Below are positions 19,315-27,745 of a stretch of 64,000 nucleotides of DNA, one piece after another. A program made the translations under genes and the position numbers. The DNA comes from Candidatus Shikimatogenerans bostrichidophilus (lineage in GTDB: Bacteria > Bacteroidota > Bacteroidia > Flavobacteriales > Blattabacteriaceae), in the NCBI GenBank assembly GCA_029851345.1, contig CP099831.1, positions 104,001 to 168,000 of the forward strand, written 5' to 3'. A model generated the notes under the pieces. That model was not told the origin of the DNA. It made no database searches and saw only the letters and a program-made list of their open reading frames with translations. The stretch's first letter is position 1. Every line of letters starts with the position of its first letter.

Positions 19315-19921
19315 TTGGAATATAAATTATTTTTTTTTGTTTATAAAATGTATTAGTATAATATTTTTTTAAATATATTATAGAATATTTATTATTTAAT
19401 TTTATATCATCTTTTTTAATACCTGTTAAATAAATAATACCATTTTTTATAATATGTCTAGATTTTTTTTTTATATTATTTTTTAATAATTTATAAACAT
19501 TATTTATATTAGATAAATATCTACTTATAATAAAATCAAATTTTTTTTTTATATTTTGTATTCTATTATTAATTAAAATAACATTTTTAATATTTAAAAT
19601 TTTTATTATTTTTTTTAATATTAAAATTTTTTTAGTTATAGAATCGACTAAATAAAATTTGGTTTTATTAAAAATAATAGATAATGGAATACCGGGGAAA
19701 CCCCCTCCAGTCCCAGCATCCATAATTTCACTATTTGGTAAAAAATTTATAATATTTAAGATCGATAATGAATATTGAATATGATTAATATAAAATTTTT
19801 TTAAACTATTATAAGAAATCAAATTAATTTTTTTTTTATAATATTTATGAATTTTTTTTAAAATAAAAAATTTTTTAATATGATTTTTATTTAATTTTAT
19901 TGAATTTTTATAAAATTTCAT
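19307..19921 (-). CDS. rsmG: 16S rRNA m7G527 methyltransferase RsmG
   Basis: Methylates G527 of 16S rRNA with SAM. The motif I loop MDAGTGGGFPGIPL is the RsmG signature, followed by FYLVDSITKKILIL (motif II) and FDFIISRYLSNI. The 204-residue length is right. The codons for GGGFPG create a rare G/C-rich patch at about 19690-19710. Its stop overlaps the convergent preceding ORF by eight bases. Confidence 0.93.
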   Translation of the reverse strand: MKFYKNSIKLNKNHIKKFFILKKIHKYYKKKINLISYNSLKKFYINHIQYSLSILNIINFLPNSEIMDAGTGGGFPGIPLSIIFNKTKFYLVDSITKKILILKKIIKILNIKNVILINNRIQNIKKKFDFIISRYLSNINNVYKLLKNNIKKKSRHIIKNGIIYLTGIKKDDIKLNNKYSIIYLKKYYTNTFYKQKKIIYIPIN

Positions 19922-19971
19922 ATAATATTTTTTTAATTTAAAAATTAGATTAAATATTTATAATATAAGTG

Positions 19972-20046
19972 GGGTGAACGACTGGATTTGAACCAGCAGC
20001 TTTCAGAACCACAATCTGATGCTCTACCTATTAAGCTACGTTCACC
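19972..20046 (-). tRNA. tRNA-His (GUG)
   Basis: Read on the minus strand, acceptor GGTGAAC pairs with GTTCACC. Anticodon stem CAGA/TCTG encloses TTGTGGT, giving GUG. The T arm is CTGGTTCAAATCCAG. The discriminator is C, as in normal tRNA-His, but the base before G1 is T, so the usual encoded G at position -1 is absent. CCA is not encoded. Confidence 0.95.
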
Positions 20047-20110
20047 ATCAAAAAAAAATATAAATATTTTTTTTTAAAATTAAAAATTATTAAATTTATA
20101 AAAAATTATT

Positions 20111-21805
20111 ATGTATAGAACTCATAATTGTGGTGAATTACGAAAATCAAATATAAATGATAAGGTTATATTATCAGGCTGGGTTAATAGTATAAGATCA
20201 ATGAAAAATAAATTTTTTATTGACTTAAGAGATTTTTATGGAATTACTCAATTATTAATTTATAAAAGGAAAATAAAAATAAAAAATGAATATTTAATAA
20301 ATATCTCAGGGTTAGTTATAAAAAGAAAATTTCCAAATTTAAAAATAAAAACAGGTTATATAGAAATTTTAGTTAATAAATATAAAATTTTAAATAAATC
20401 TATAAAATTACCATTTAATATAAAAGATAAAATAAAAAAAAATAATATAAATTTATTAACTTATAGATATTTATATATAAGAAATATAAAAATAAAAAAT
20501 AATTTAATAATTAAATCAAATTTATTAAATATTATAAGACATTTTTTTATAAAAGAAAAATTCTTGGAAATTGAAACTCCAATATTAGTAAAAGAAACAT
20601 CAGAAGGAGCAAATAATTTTATAGTACCATATAGGAAAAGTAAAGGGTTATTTTATTCTTTACCACAATCTCCTCAAACTTTTAAACAATTACTTATGAT
20701 AGGTGGTATAGATAAATATTATCAAATAGCTAAATGTTTTAGGGATGAAGATATAAGAAAAGATAGACAACCTGAATTTTTACAATTAGATATAGAAATG
20801 TCTTTTGTTAAAATAAAGCAAATTTATTTATTAATAAAAAAATTTTTAAAATATATTTTCTTAAAAATACATAAAATTAAATTAATAAATATAAAAAAAA
20901 TTACTTACAAAAAAATAATAAATAAGTATAAAACTGATAAACCAGATTTAAGATATAAAATTTATAAAATTAAAATAAAAAATAAATATTTTAAAAAAAA
21001 ATTTTTAAAATATAAAATTTTTTCAATTATATTACCAAACTATTTAAATATAAAAAATATATTAAAATTTAATATAAGATTATTTTTAAAACAATATGTT
21101 TGTAAAAAAGAAAATATAATAATTTACAATTTAAATTTAAATATTTTTAATTATAAAAATATATTTAAAAATAATAAAATAATAAAAAAAATAATTAATA
21201 AATATTTTTTTTCAAAATTTGATATATTATTAATTTTATTAATTCCTAAAAGTAATAATAAAAAAATTTGGCAAATAAAAAAAAAAATAAATGAATTTTT
21301 ATTTAGATCAAAATATAATAAAGAAATTTATATTCCAATATTTATTTATAAGTTTCCTTTATTTAAACTAAATAAATTAAAAAATATCTATGAATGTTAT
21401 CATCATCCTTTTACTAAGCCATGGAATAATAAAAATAAAATTACAAAAGATATGTTAGCTCAATCTTATGATCTAATAATAAATGGGATAGAAATTGGAA
21501 GTGGATCTATACGCATAGATAAAAATATAATACAAAAAAAAATTTTTTCATTTATAGGATTATCTAAATTAAATATAAAAAAAAATTTTAATTTTTTTCT
21601 TAAAGCATTAAATTATGGGACGCCACCACATGGTGGGATAGGAATAGGTATTGATAGATTAATATTATCTTTATTTAATAAAAAAAATATCCAAGATATT
21701 ATTGCTTTTCCTAAAAATTATTTAAATAAAGATATTATGATAAATACTCCTACAAAAATTGATAAAAAAAAATTACTTAAATTAGGATTAAAAATTATAA
21801 AATAA
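20111..21805 (+). CDS. aspS: Aspartate--tRNA ligase
   Basis: Class IIb synthetase of bacterial type. It begins MYRTHNCGEL, the usual RTH.CGEL opening, followed by the OB-fold anticodon domain. Motif 2 region is CFRDEDIRKDRQPEFLQLDIEMSF; GIEIGSGSIRI and motif 3 GIGIGIDRL (about 510-518) are clear. Between motifs 2 and 3 the GAD insertion has drifted into lysine/isoleucine-rich sequence. Length 564. It is followed by rpsO after 21 bases. Confidence 0.97.
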   Translation: MYRTHNCGELRKSNINDKVILSGWVNSIRSMKNKFFIDLRDFYGITQLLIYKRKIKIKNEYLINISGLVIKRKFPNLKIKTGYIEILVNKYKILNKSIKLPFNIKDKIKKNNINLLTYRYLYIRNIKIKNNLIIKSNLLNIIRHFFIKEKFLEIETPILVKETSEGANNFIVPYRKSKGLFYSLPQSPQTFKQLLMIGGIDKYYQIAKCFRDEDIRKDRQPEFLQLDIEMSFVKIKQIYLLIKKFLKYIFLKIHKIKLINIKKITYKKIINKYKTDKPDLRYKIYKIKIKNKYFKKKFLKYKIFSIILPNYLNIKNILKFNIRLFLKQYVCKKENIIIYNLNLNIFNYKNIFKNNKIIKKIINKYFFSKFDILLILLIPKSNNKKIWQIKKKINEFLFRSKYNKEIYIPIFIYKFPLFKLNKLKNIYECYHHPFTKPWNNKNKITKDMLAQSYDLIINGIEIGSGSIRIDKNIIQKKIFSFIGLSKLNIKKNFNFFLKALNYGTPPHGGIGIGIDRLILSLFNKKNIQDIIAFPKNYLNKDIMINTPTKIDKKKLLKLGLKIIK

Positions 21806-21826
21806 TAAAAAAAACATAAAAAAATT

Positions 21827-22048
21827 ATGATAAAAAAACAAATCTATTATATAAATTATATTAAAAGATTAACTTTAAAAATTTTTAAATTAAATGAACA
21901 TTTAAAAAATAATAAAAAAGATTATAATACTGTTAGATCTTTATTAAAAAAAGTTACATTAAGAAAAAAACAATTAAAATATTTAAAAAATAAAGATTAT
22001 AATTTTTATAATATAATAAAAAAAAAATTTAAAATACGTAAATTATAA
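21827..22048 (+). CDS. rpsO: 30S ribosomal protein S15, N-terminally shortened
   Basis: Binds the 16S rRNA central domain. KLNEHLKNNKKDYNTVRSLLKKVTLRKKQLKYLKNKD matches S15 HL..H.KDHHSRRGLL..V..RR.LL.YLK.KD, and it ends KFKIRK like GLRR. At 73 residues it lacks the first helix of the usual 89-residue protein. An in-frame TAA a few codons upstream shows there is no missed longer start. The rpsO-pnp order is the classic one. Confidence 0.92.
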   Translation: MIKKQIYYINYIKRLTLKIFKLNEHLKNNKKDYNTVRSLLKKVTLRKKQLKYLKNKDYNFYNIIKKKFKIRKL

Positions 22049-22059
22049 TAAAAAGATAT

Positions 22060-24117
22060 ATGTTTAAAATTATAAAAAGAAAAATAAAATTAAAAAATTA
22101 TAGTAAAGATATAATTTTAGAAACAGGATTATTAGCAAATCAATCGAATGGATCTATTATAGTAAAATTAGGTAAAACTATTATTTTATCTACTGTAGTT
22201 TTTGGTAAAATTATAGAAGAAAATATTAATTTTGTTCCTCTTACCATTGATTATAGAGAAAAATATTTTGCCGGTGGAAAAATTCCAGGAGGATATATTA
22301 AAAGGGAAGGGAAACCTACAGATGAAGAAATAATAATCATGAGAATGGTAGATAGATTAATTAGACCTTTTATACCAAAAAATATAACTAGAGAAATACA
22401 AATTATGATAAACTTATTATCTTATGATAAAAATGTTGTATCACCAGATGGATTAGTAGGATTAGCAGCTTCTTCTTGTTTAATAACTTCAGGTATACCA
22501 AATTATGGACCAGTTTCTCAAATAAGAATAGGGAAAATTAATGATAAATACATTCTTAATCCTACCATAGATCAAATAAAAAAATCAAAAGTTAATTTTG
22601 TAATTGGAGGTTCTGAAGATAATATAGTTATGATAGAAGGAGATATGAATCAAATAAATAATAAAGAATTTATAAAAATTTTAAAAATATCTCATAAGTT
22701 TATAAAATATCAAATAAAAGAACAAATAAAATTTTATTTTAAAACTATTAAATATAAAAAAATAAAAAATAAAGTTTTTAAATTTTATAAAAATAAAAAA
22801 ATAAAAAAATATATAAAAAAATATTTTTATAAAAAAATTTTACTTTTTATAAGAAAAAAAACCAATAAAAAAAAAAGATCTACTAAATTTGATAATTTAT
22901 TTTTAAAATTTAAAAATAAAATAAATAAAAATATATTTATTAAAAATGAAATTTTATTAAAAAAATACTATAATTATTATAAAAAAAAAGCTGTAAATAA
23001 AATAATTAAATTAAACAAAAGATTAGATGGTAGATTTATACATCAAATACGTAATATATCGGGTATTATTAATTATTTACCTGGAGCTCATGGATCTGCA
23101 TTATTTACAAGAGGAGAAACACAATGTTTAACTACAGTAACTTTAGGAAATTCTTTAGATATAAATAGAATAGACAATTTAGTAGTCGAATCTAATGAAA
23201 AATTTTATTTACACTATAATTTTCATCCATTTTCTACAGGTGAAGTAAAACAAATACGTGGTATTTCTAGAAGAGAAATAGGTCATGGATATTTAGCTAA
23301 AAAAGCTTTAAAAATTATAATCCCGAAAAATCCTTATACTATTAGAATAGTTTCTGAAATTTTAGAATCTAATGGATCTTCATCGATGGCAACGGTATGT
23401 GGAGGGACTTTAGCTTTAATTGATGCTGGAATAAAAATAAAAAATTTAGTTGGAGGATTAGCTATAGGGATAATTTTATTAAAAAAAAAAATAGTAATAT
23501 TACCTGATATTTTAGGAGAAGAAGATCATTATGGAGAAATGGATTTTAAAATAACTAGGACTATTAAAGGTATTACCTCTTGTCAAATGGATATTAAAAA
23601 TAGTAAAATTAATTTATTTAATAAAAATTTATTAAAAAAAATATTAAATATTTCTAAAAGTTATATAAATTTAATAATAAGTAAATTAATAAAAATTTTA
23701 GTAAAATCAAAAAGTAATTTTAAATTTATAAAACCTAAATATTCAATTATAAAAATACCTAAAGAATATATAGGAGTAATAATTGGAGGAGGAGGTAAAA
23801 ATATCCAAGATATAGAAGTAAATACTAATACAAATATTATAATAACAGAAATAAATAATTTAGGTGTAATTGAAATTTTTGGTAGTAAAGATATTGACAT
23901 AAATAAAGCAATTAATAATATTAAACGCATTATTTTTATACCAATAAAAGACAATATTTATAAAGCCAATATAAAAAAAATAAATAAAACAGAATTAATT
24001 TTTACTATTTCTAATATAGTAAAATCATCCTTATTATTATCTAAAAATCAATATAAAAAAATTAAAAATAAATATAAAAAAAAAGATATTATTTATGTTA
24101 AATATTTAGGTATTTAA
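22060..24117 (+). CDS. pnp: Polyribonucleotide nucleotidyltransferase
   Basis: Phosphorolytic 3'-5' exoribonuclease for RNA turnover. The first RNase PH domain has TIDYREKYFAGGKIPGGYIKREGKPTDEE. The second has FTRGETQCLTTVTLG and ESNGSSSMATVCGGTLALIDAG with catalytic residues. A KH domain with VIIGGGGKNIQDIE (about 570-584) and a much eroded S1 domain follow. The helical linker (about 220-320) is almost all lysine. Length 685 against about 700. It follows rpsO by 11 bases. Confidence 0.97.
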   Translation: MFKIIKRKIKLKNYSKDIILETGLLANQSNGSIIVKLGKTIILSTVVFGKIIEENINFVPLTIDYREKYFAGGKIPGGYIKREGKPTDEEIIIMRMVDRLIRPFIPKNITREIQIMINLLSYDKNVVSPDGLVGLAASSCLITSGIPNYGPVSQIRIGKINDKYILNPTIDQIKKSKVNFVIGGSEDNIVMIEGDMNQINNKEFIKILKISHKFIKYQIKEQIKFYFKTIKYKKIKNKVFKFYKNKKIKKYIKKYFYKKILLFIRKKTNKKKRSTKFDNLFLKFKNKINKNIFIKNEILLKKYYNYYKKKAVNKIIKLNKRLDGRFIHQIRNISGIINYLPGAHGSALFTRGETQCLTTVTLGNSLDINRIDNLVVESNEKFYLHYNFHPFSTGEVKQIRGISRREIGHGYLAKKALKIIIPKNPYTIRIVSEILESNGSSSMATVCGGTLALIDAGIKIKNLVGGLAIGIILLKKKIVILPDILGEEDHYGEMDFKITRTIKGITSCQMDIKNSKINLFNKNLLKKILNISKSYINLIISKLIKILVKSKSNFKFIKPKYSIIKIPKEYIGVIIGGGGKNIQDIEVNTNTNIIITEINNLGVIEIFGSKDIDINKAINNIKRIIFIPIKDNIYKANIKKINKTELIFTISNIVKSSLLLSKNQYKKIKNKYKKKDIIYVKYLGI

Positions 24118-24142
24118 TTATTTTTTTTAAAAAAAATAATTT

Positions 24143-25033
24143 ATGAATAAAATAAAAATTACAAATAAAGAAGAATCAAAATCTTTAAATAAATATTTAC
24201 ATGATATAAGTAAAATTCCTTTATTAAATAAAGAAAAGGAAAAAAAAATTGCAAAAATTATAAAAAAAGGAATAAATGCAAAAACGTCTAAAAAATATAA
24301 ATATTTTAAGAAAAAAGCTCAAAAATTATTAATAAAATCAAATCTAAGATTTGTAGTCGCTATTGCTAAGCAATATCAAAATCAGGGATTAAGTTTATCA
24401 GATTTAATAAATGAAGGAAATTTAGGATTAATAAAAGCAGCACTTAGATTTGATGTAAAACGAGGATATAAATTTATTTCCTATGCAGTTTGGTGGATTA
24501 GACAAAGTATATTGCAAGCCATCGCTGATTTTTCTAAATGTGTTAGATCTCCTACTAATAAAATTGCATATTTAAATAAAATTAATAAAATTTATAGTTT
24601 ATTAGAAAACAAACTACAAAGACATCCTACTATAAGAGAATTATCAAAAAATTTATCAATATCTGAGAAAGAAATAGAAGAAATTTTAAAATTAGGTGGT
24701 AAACATATTTCATTAGATGCACCATTAATAGAAGGGGAAGGTATTAATTTATATGATGTTATTAGTTCTAAAAAAATTCCTAATCCTAATAAATCCTTAG
24801 ATAATGAATCTTTAATAAAAGATATAAAAAAATGTTTAAGTATTTTATCCAAAAGAGAAAAACAAGTAATTATTTTATCTTGTGGATTATTTGGATATAA
24901 TGTAATGACATTTGAAGAAATTGCTCATTTATTTAAGCTAACTAGAGAAAGAGTTAGACAAATACAAATTAGCGCAATAAAAAAATTAAAGAAATCTAAA
25001 AAAAGTCAAATTTTAAAAAATTATTTAGGATAA
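24143..25033 (+). CDS. rpoD: Primary sigma factor (sigma-70, RpoD)
   Basis: Directs RNA polymerase to housekeeping promoters. The 296-residue length fits the short Bacteroidota primary sigma factor, which lacks most of region 1.1. Region 2 has NLRFVVAIAKQY, DLINEGNLGLIKAALRFD and YAVWWIRQSI. Region 3 includes HPTIRELSKNLSIS, and region 4 has TFEEIAHLFKLTRERVRQI for -35 recognition. It probably is the only sigma factor of the genome. A hairpin overlaps its stop. Confidence 0.95.
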   Translation: MNKIKITNKEESKSLNKYLHDISKIPLLNKEKEKKIAKIIKKGINAKTSKKYKYFKKKAQKLLIKSNLRFVVAIAKQYQNQGLSLSDLINEGNLGLIKAALRFDVKRGYKFISYAVWWIRQSILQAIADFSKCVRSPTNKIAYLNKINKIYSLLENKLQRHPTIRELSKNLSISEKEIEEILKLGGKHISLDAPLIEGEGINLYDVISSKKIPNPNKSLDNESLIKDIKKCLSILSKREKQVIILSCGLFGYNVMTFEEIAHLFKLTRERVRQIQISAIKKLKKSKKSQILKNYLG

Positions 25034-25062
25034 GAGATATAAAATAAAATTTATATCTCTTA
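25031..25062. terminator. Hairpin between convergent rpoD and pfkA
   Basis: Thirteen-base perfect arms TAAGAGATATAAA (25031-25043) and its complement (25050-25062) are separated by six bases. The left arm starts with the rpoD stop codon. Placed between two convergent genes it fits a bidirectional terminator. Confidence 0.6.
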
Positions 25063-25078
25063 TACATAGAATTTAATT

Positions 25079-26044
25079 TTAATAAAAATTATATTTTTTA
25101 TATTTATAATATTTATTTTTTTTCTTTAAAATAGCAATATTAAAAGGAATATTTACACATTTATTATTAATTTGTCCAATGACTAAATTCTTTTTATAAT
25201 TTATTAATTTATAAAAGGAATTTAATCCAAATTTTATTCCCAACATTCTATCATTATAACTAGGTGATCCACCTCTTTGAATATATCCTAAAATCGTACG
25301 TCTAAATTCAAAAGTTTTTATTTTATTTTTTAATTTATTATAAATTAATTTTGAAGCTGATCCTATTATATTATTTTCTGCTACAATAATAATATAAGAT
25401 TTCAAAGATCTTTTTTTTAACAGATCCTTAATATGATCAATACTATATTTATTATTGTAAATTATATATAATGCGTTTAATGTAATACCACTATTAAATG
25501 CTAAATGACTAGTATTACGACCCATAACTTCTATTATAAAAATCCTTTTATTAGATTTAGCAATTACGCTGATTTTTTCTATTGATTTTATAATAGCATT
25601 TAATGCAGTATCATAACCTAAAGTTATATCTGTCCCATTAATATCATTATCTATAGTCCCAGGAATTCCAATAATTGGGAAATTATATTCTTTATTAAAT
25701 AAATTAATACCTTTAAAAGATCCGTTTCCCCCAATTATAATTAATCCATCTATCTTATTTTTTCTTAAATTACTATAAGCTTGTTGCCTACCTTTATATG
25801 TTAAAAATAATTTAGATCTACCACTACCTATTATTGTACCTCCTATATTTATTATATTATTAACATTATTGTTAAGTAATTTTATATACTTATTAAATAT
25901 TAACCCATCATATCCATATTTATATCCTACACAAGGGATATTATAAGTAGTAGCTACATTAACTATTGTTTTTATAGCACTATTCATTCCTGGGGAATCT
26001 CCTCCTGAAGTAATTATACCTATTTTTTTTATTAAAGGATACAT
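25079..26044 (-). CDS. pfkA: 6-phosphofructokinase
   Basis: Phosphorylates fructose-6-phosphate in glycolysis, upstream of the PEP used by DAHP synthase. GIITSGGDSPGMN (9-21), the catalytic GIPGTIDNDINGTD (126-139, base Asp132), IEVMGRNTSH and LGYIQRGGSPS are kept. The nucleotide/Mg motif usually written GGDGS reads GGNGS, so Asp is replaced by Asn107 (codon at 25724-25726). Length 321 is normal. Whether the change lowers activity cannot be read from sequence. Confidence 0.94.
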   Translation of the reverse strand: MYPLIKKIGIITSGGDSPGMNSAIKTIVNVATTYNIPCVGYKYGYDGLIFNKYIKLLNNNVNNIINIGGTIIGSGRSKLFLTYKGRQQAYSNLRKNKIDGLIIIGGNGSFKGINLFNKEYNFPIIGIPGTIDNDINGTDITLGYDTALNAIIKSIEKISVIAKSNKRIFIIEVMGRNTSHLAFNSGITLNALYIIYNNKYSIDHIKDLLKKRSLKSYIIIVAENNIIGSASKLIYNKLKNKIKTFEFRRTILGYIQRGGSPSYNDRMLGIKFGLNSFYKLINYKKNLVIGQINNKCVNIPFNIAILKKKNKYYKYKKYNFY

Positions 26045-26068
26045 ATCAATTAAAATTATAAAGATTTT

Positions 26069-26713
26069 TTATTTTTTTTTGCCATTGTTTTTGCCATCAT
26101 CATCTTCATCATAATCATCCTCGTCATCAGTATTTTCGTCATCAATATCTTCGTCATCATTATCCTCGTCCTCATTATCATCATCATCATCATCTTCATC
26201 ATAATCATCCTCGTCATCAGTATCTTCGTCATCAGTATCTTCGTCATCAATATCTTCGTCATCGTCTTCATTGTCTTCATCATCTTTAAATTCTTCATCA
26301 TTGTCGTTATCATTGTTGTGTTCATCATTAAATTTATTTTTATTAATTTGATTTAATTCTAAATCATCATCATCATTTTCATCATAATTACTATATCTAT
26401 TTTTATTTTTATTAATACGAATATAACTTAATTCTTCATTTTGTACTTTTTCAATTTTCCATCCTTGTATAGAATTAAAATATTTTATAGTCCCATCTTT
26501 ATTTATCCATTCTCTTCCTTTTATATTAATAAAAATTTTTACTACATCATTACGTTTAATATAATTTAATAAATCTATTCTATCTTGTAAAAAATCTATT
26601 AATATATTTTGAGGATATTGTTCATCTGTGATTAAAATTAATGACTGTTTTCTAAAATTATTTTTAAATTCTTGTATACCTAAAATATTTTTTATACGAC
26701 CAATTAAATACAT
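26069..26713 (-). CDS. DUF3127 protein with expanded acidic repeat tail
   Basis: Residues 1-90 match the Bacteroidota DUF3127 family: TDEQYPQNI, LLNYIKRNDVVKIFINIKGREWINKDG, then KYFNSIQGWKIE. The fold is thought to be a small beta-barrel, and function is unknown to me. From about residue 107 the protein turns into a nearly pure Asp/Glu/Asn tail, with DDEDT-like five-residue units, ending in GKNNGKKK. The tail is coded by GAT/GAC/GAA repeats and is richer in G+C than its surroundings. An acidic tail on a small barrel recalls SSB proteins, but that is only an analogy. Confidence 0.85.
   Translation of the reverse strand: MYLIGRIKNILGIQEFKNNFRKQSLILITDEQYPQNILIDFLQDRIDLLNYIKRNDVVKIFINIKGREWINKDGTIKYFNSIQGWKIEKVQNEELSYIRINKNKNRYSNYDENDDDDLELNQINKNKFNDEHNNDNDNDEEFKDDEDNEDDDEDIDDEDTDDEDTDDEDDYDEDDDDDDNEDEDNDDEDIDDENTDDEDDYDEDDDGKNNGKKK
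26093..26287. repeat. Coding minisatellite (15-bp and 90-bp periods)
   Basis: On the plus strand the unit TCTTCGTCATCAGTA recurs with small changes. A block of at least 33 identical bases starting at 26101 is repeated at 26191, exactly 90 bases on. The array encodes the acidic tail of the DUF3127 protein. Repeats with phase kept to multiples of three indicate in-frame expansion. Confidence 0.85.
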
Positions 26714-26767
26714 ATTTTAAACAAATTATTATTATATAATTATTATTATTAATAAATAATTAATAAG

Positions 26768-27070
26768 TTAAAAAATACCTAATTCAAACCTTATTTTTTT
26801 TTTAACCATTTTTATATTCCAAGGTGGAGTAAAAGTTATTTTTATATTAATTTTATTTATAAATTTTATTTTTTTTTTAATTTTTTTTTTTATATTAAAT
26901 ATAATATCATTTATTAAAGGACAATTTGGTGTAGTTAATGTCATTAATATGTTTATAATCTTTTTTTCTTTTTTATAAGAAATATTATAAATTAATCCTA
27001 AATCATAAATATTAATATTTAATTCAGGATCATAAATTTGTTTTAATATAGATATTATTTTTTTTTTCAT
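26768..27070 (-). CDS. DUF59/MIP18-family Fe-S assembly protein (SufT-like)
   Basis: A 100-residue protein with all hallmarks of the MIP18 family: IYDPELNINIYDLGLIYNI (about 12-30), LTTPNCPL with the conserved Cys, and FTPPWNIKM near the end for the usual DPPW. Members help Fe-S cluster maturation, and in Bacteroidota they sit in suf operons. Here it is separated from sufE, the desulfurase and other suf genes. It is divergent from the O-methyltransferase across 45 bases. Confidence 0.88.
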   Translation of the reverse strand: MKKKIISILKQIYDPELNINIYDLGLIYNISYKKEKKIINILMTLTTPNCPLINDIIFNIKKKIKKKIKFINKINIKITFTPPWNIKMVKKKIRFELGIF

Positions 27071-27115
27071 TTATTATTCCTTATTAATAATTTAATTAAT
27101 TATAATAAAAAAAAA

Positions 27116-27745
27116 ATGATAATAAAATCTAAATTATATAAATATATAAATACTTATTCTAATTTTAAAGAATCAAATAATTTAAAAAATATTAGAAAAA
27201 AAAAAATTAAAAATATAAATTATAAAAATATGTCTGATTATTTACTAGGAAGATTTTTAAGTTTAATATCTTTAATAAAAACTCCTAATAATATTTTAGA
27301 AATAGGTACTTTTTTAGGATATTCTACTTTATGTTTATCTGAAGGATTAAAAAAAAAAGGGTTATTAATTACAATAGATAATAATAAAAAATATATAAAT
27401 ATTGCTAAAAAAAATATAAAAAAAACAAATATTAATAAGAATATTAAAATTATTTATGGTGATGCATTAAATATAATACCTAAATTAAATTTAAAATTTG
27501 ATTTAATATTTATAGATGCTGATAAAAAAAATTATTTAAATTATATTAATTTATTAAAGAATAAAATGAATAAAAATTCTATTATATTAATAGATAATGC
27601 GTTATGGAAAGGTTTAATTATAAAAAAACAAAAAGATAAAATAACTAAATATATACATAAATTTAATGAATTTATTAAAAATTCTAAGTTAAACAATATA
27701 ATAATACCTATAAGAGATGGTATTAATTTAATTTATAATAGTTAA
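27116..27745 (+). CDS. SAM-dependent O-methyltransferase (family 3)
   Basis: A Rossmann methyltransferase of the COMT-like bacterial family. Motif I is ILEIGTFLGYSTLCLSEGL (about 61-79). TIDNNKKYINIAKKNI follows, then GDALNIIPKL, FDLIFIDADKKNYLNYINLL with metal/substrate residues, and IILIDNALWKG. These motifs fit the group including TrmR, which methylates hydroxyuridine at tRNA position 34, though small-molecule substrates are equally possible. It abuts the convergent cysS with no gap. Confidence 0.85.
   Translation: MIIKSKLYKYINTYSNFKESNNLKNIRKKKIKNINYKNMSDYLLGRFLSLISLIKTPNNILEIGTFLGYSTLCLSEGLKKKGLLITIDNNKKYINIAKKNIKKTNINKNIKIIYGDALNIIPKLNLKFDLIFIDADKKNYLNYINLLKNKMNKNSIILIDNALWKGLIIKKQKDKITKYIHKFNEFIKNSKLNNIIIPIRDGINLIYNS

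Noticed and set aside
23661-23954. Minus-strand frame over pnp 3' part
   Set aside because: Antisense to the KH/S1 region of pnp; a by-product of coding composition.
24592-24852. Minus-strand frame over rpoD
   Set aside because: Antisense to sigma factor regions 3-4; no recognisable protein.
26056-26328. Met/Thr-repeat open frame opposite the acidic tail
   Set aside because: It is the shadow of the GAT/GAC/GAA repeat coding the DUF3127 protein tail on the same strand in another frame; low-complexity and no start context.
26056-26340. CRISPR-like repeat array
   Set aside because: Repeats are contiguous codons of an acidic protein tail, without spacers; no cas genes nearby.
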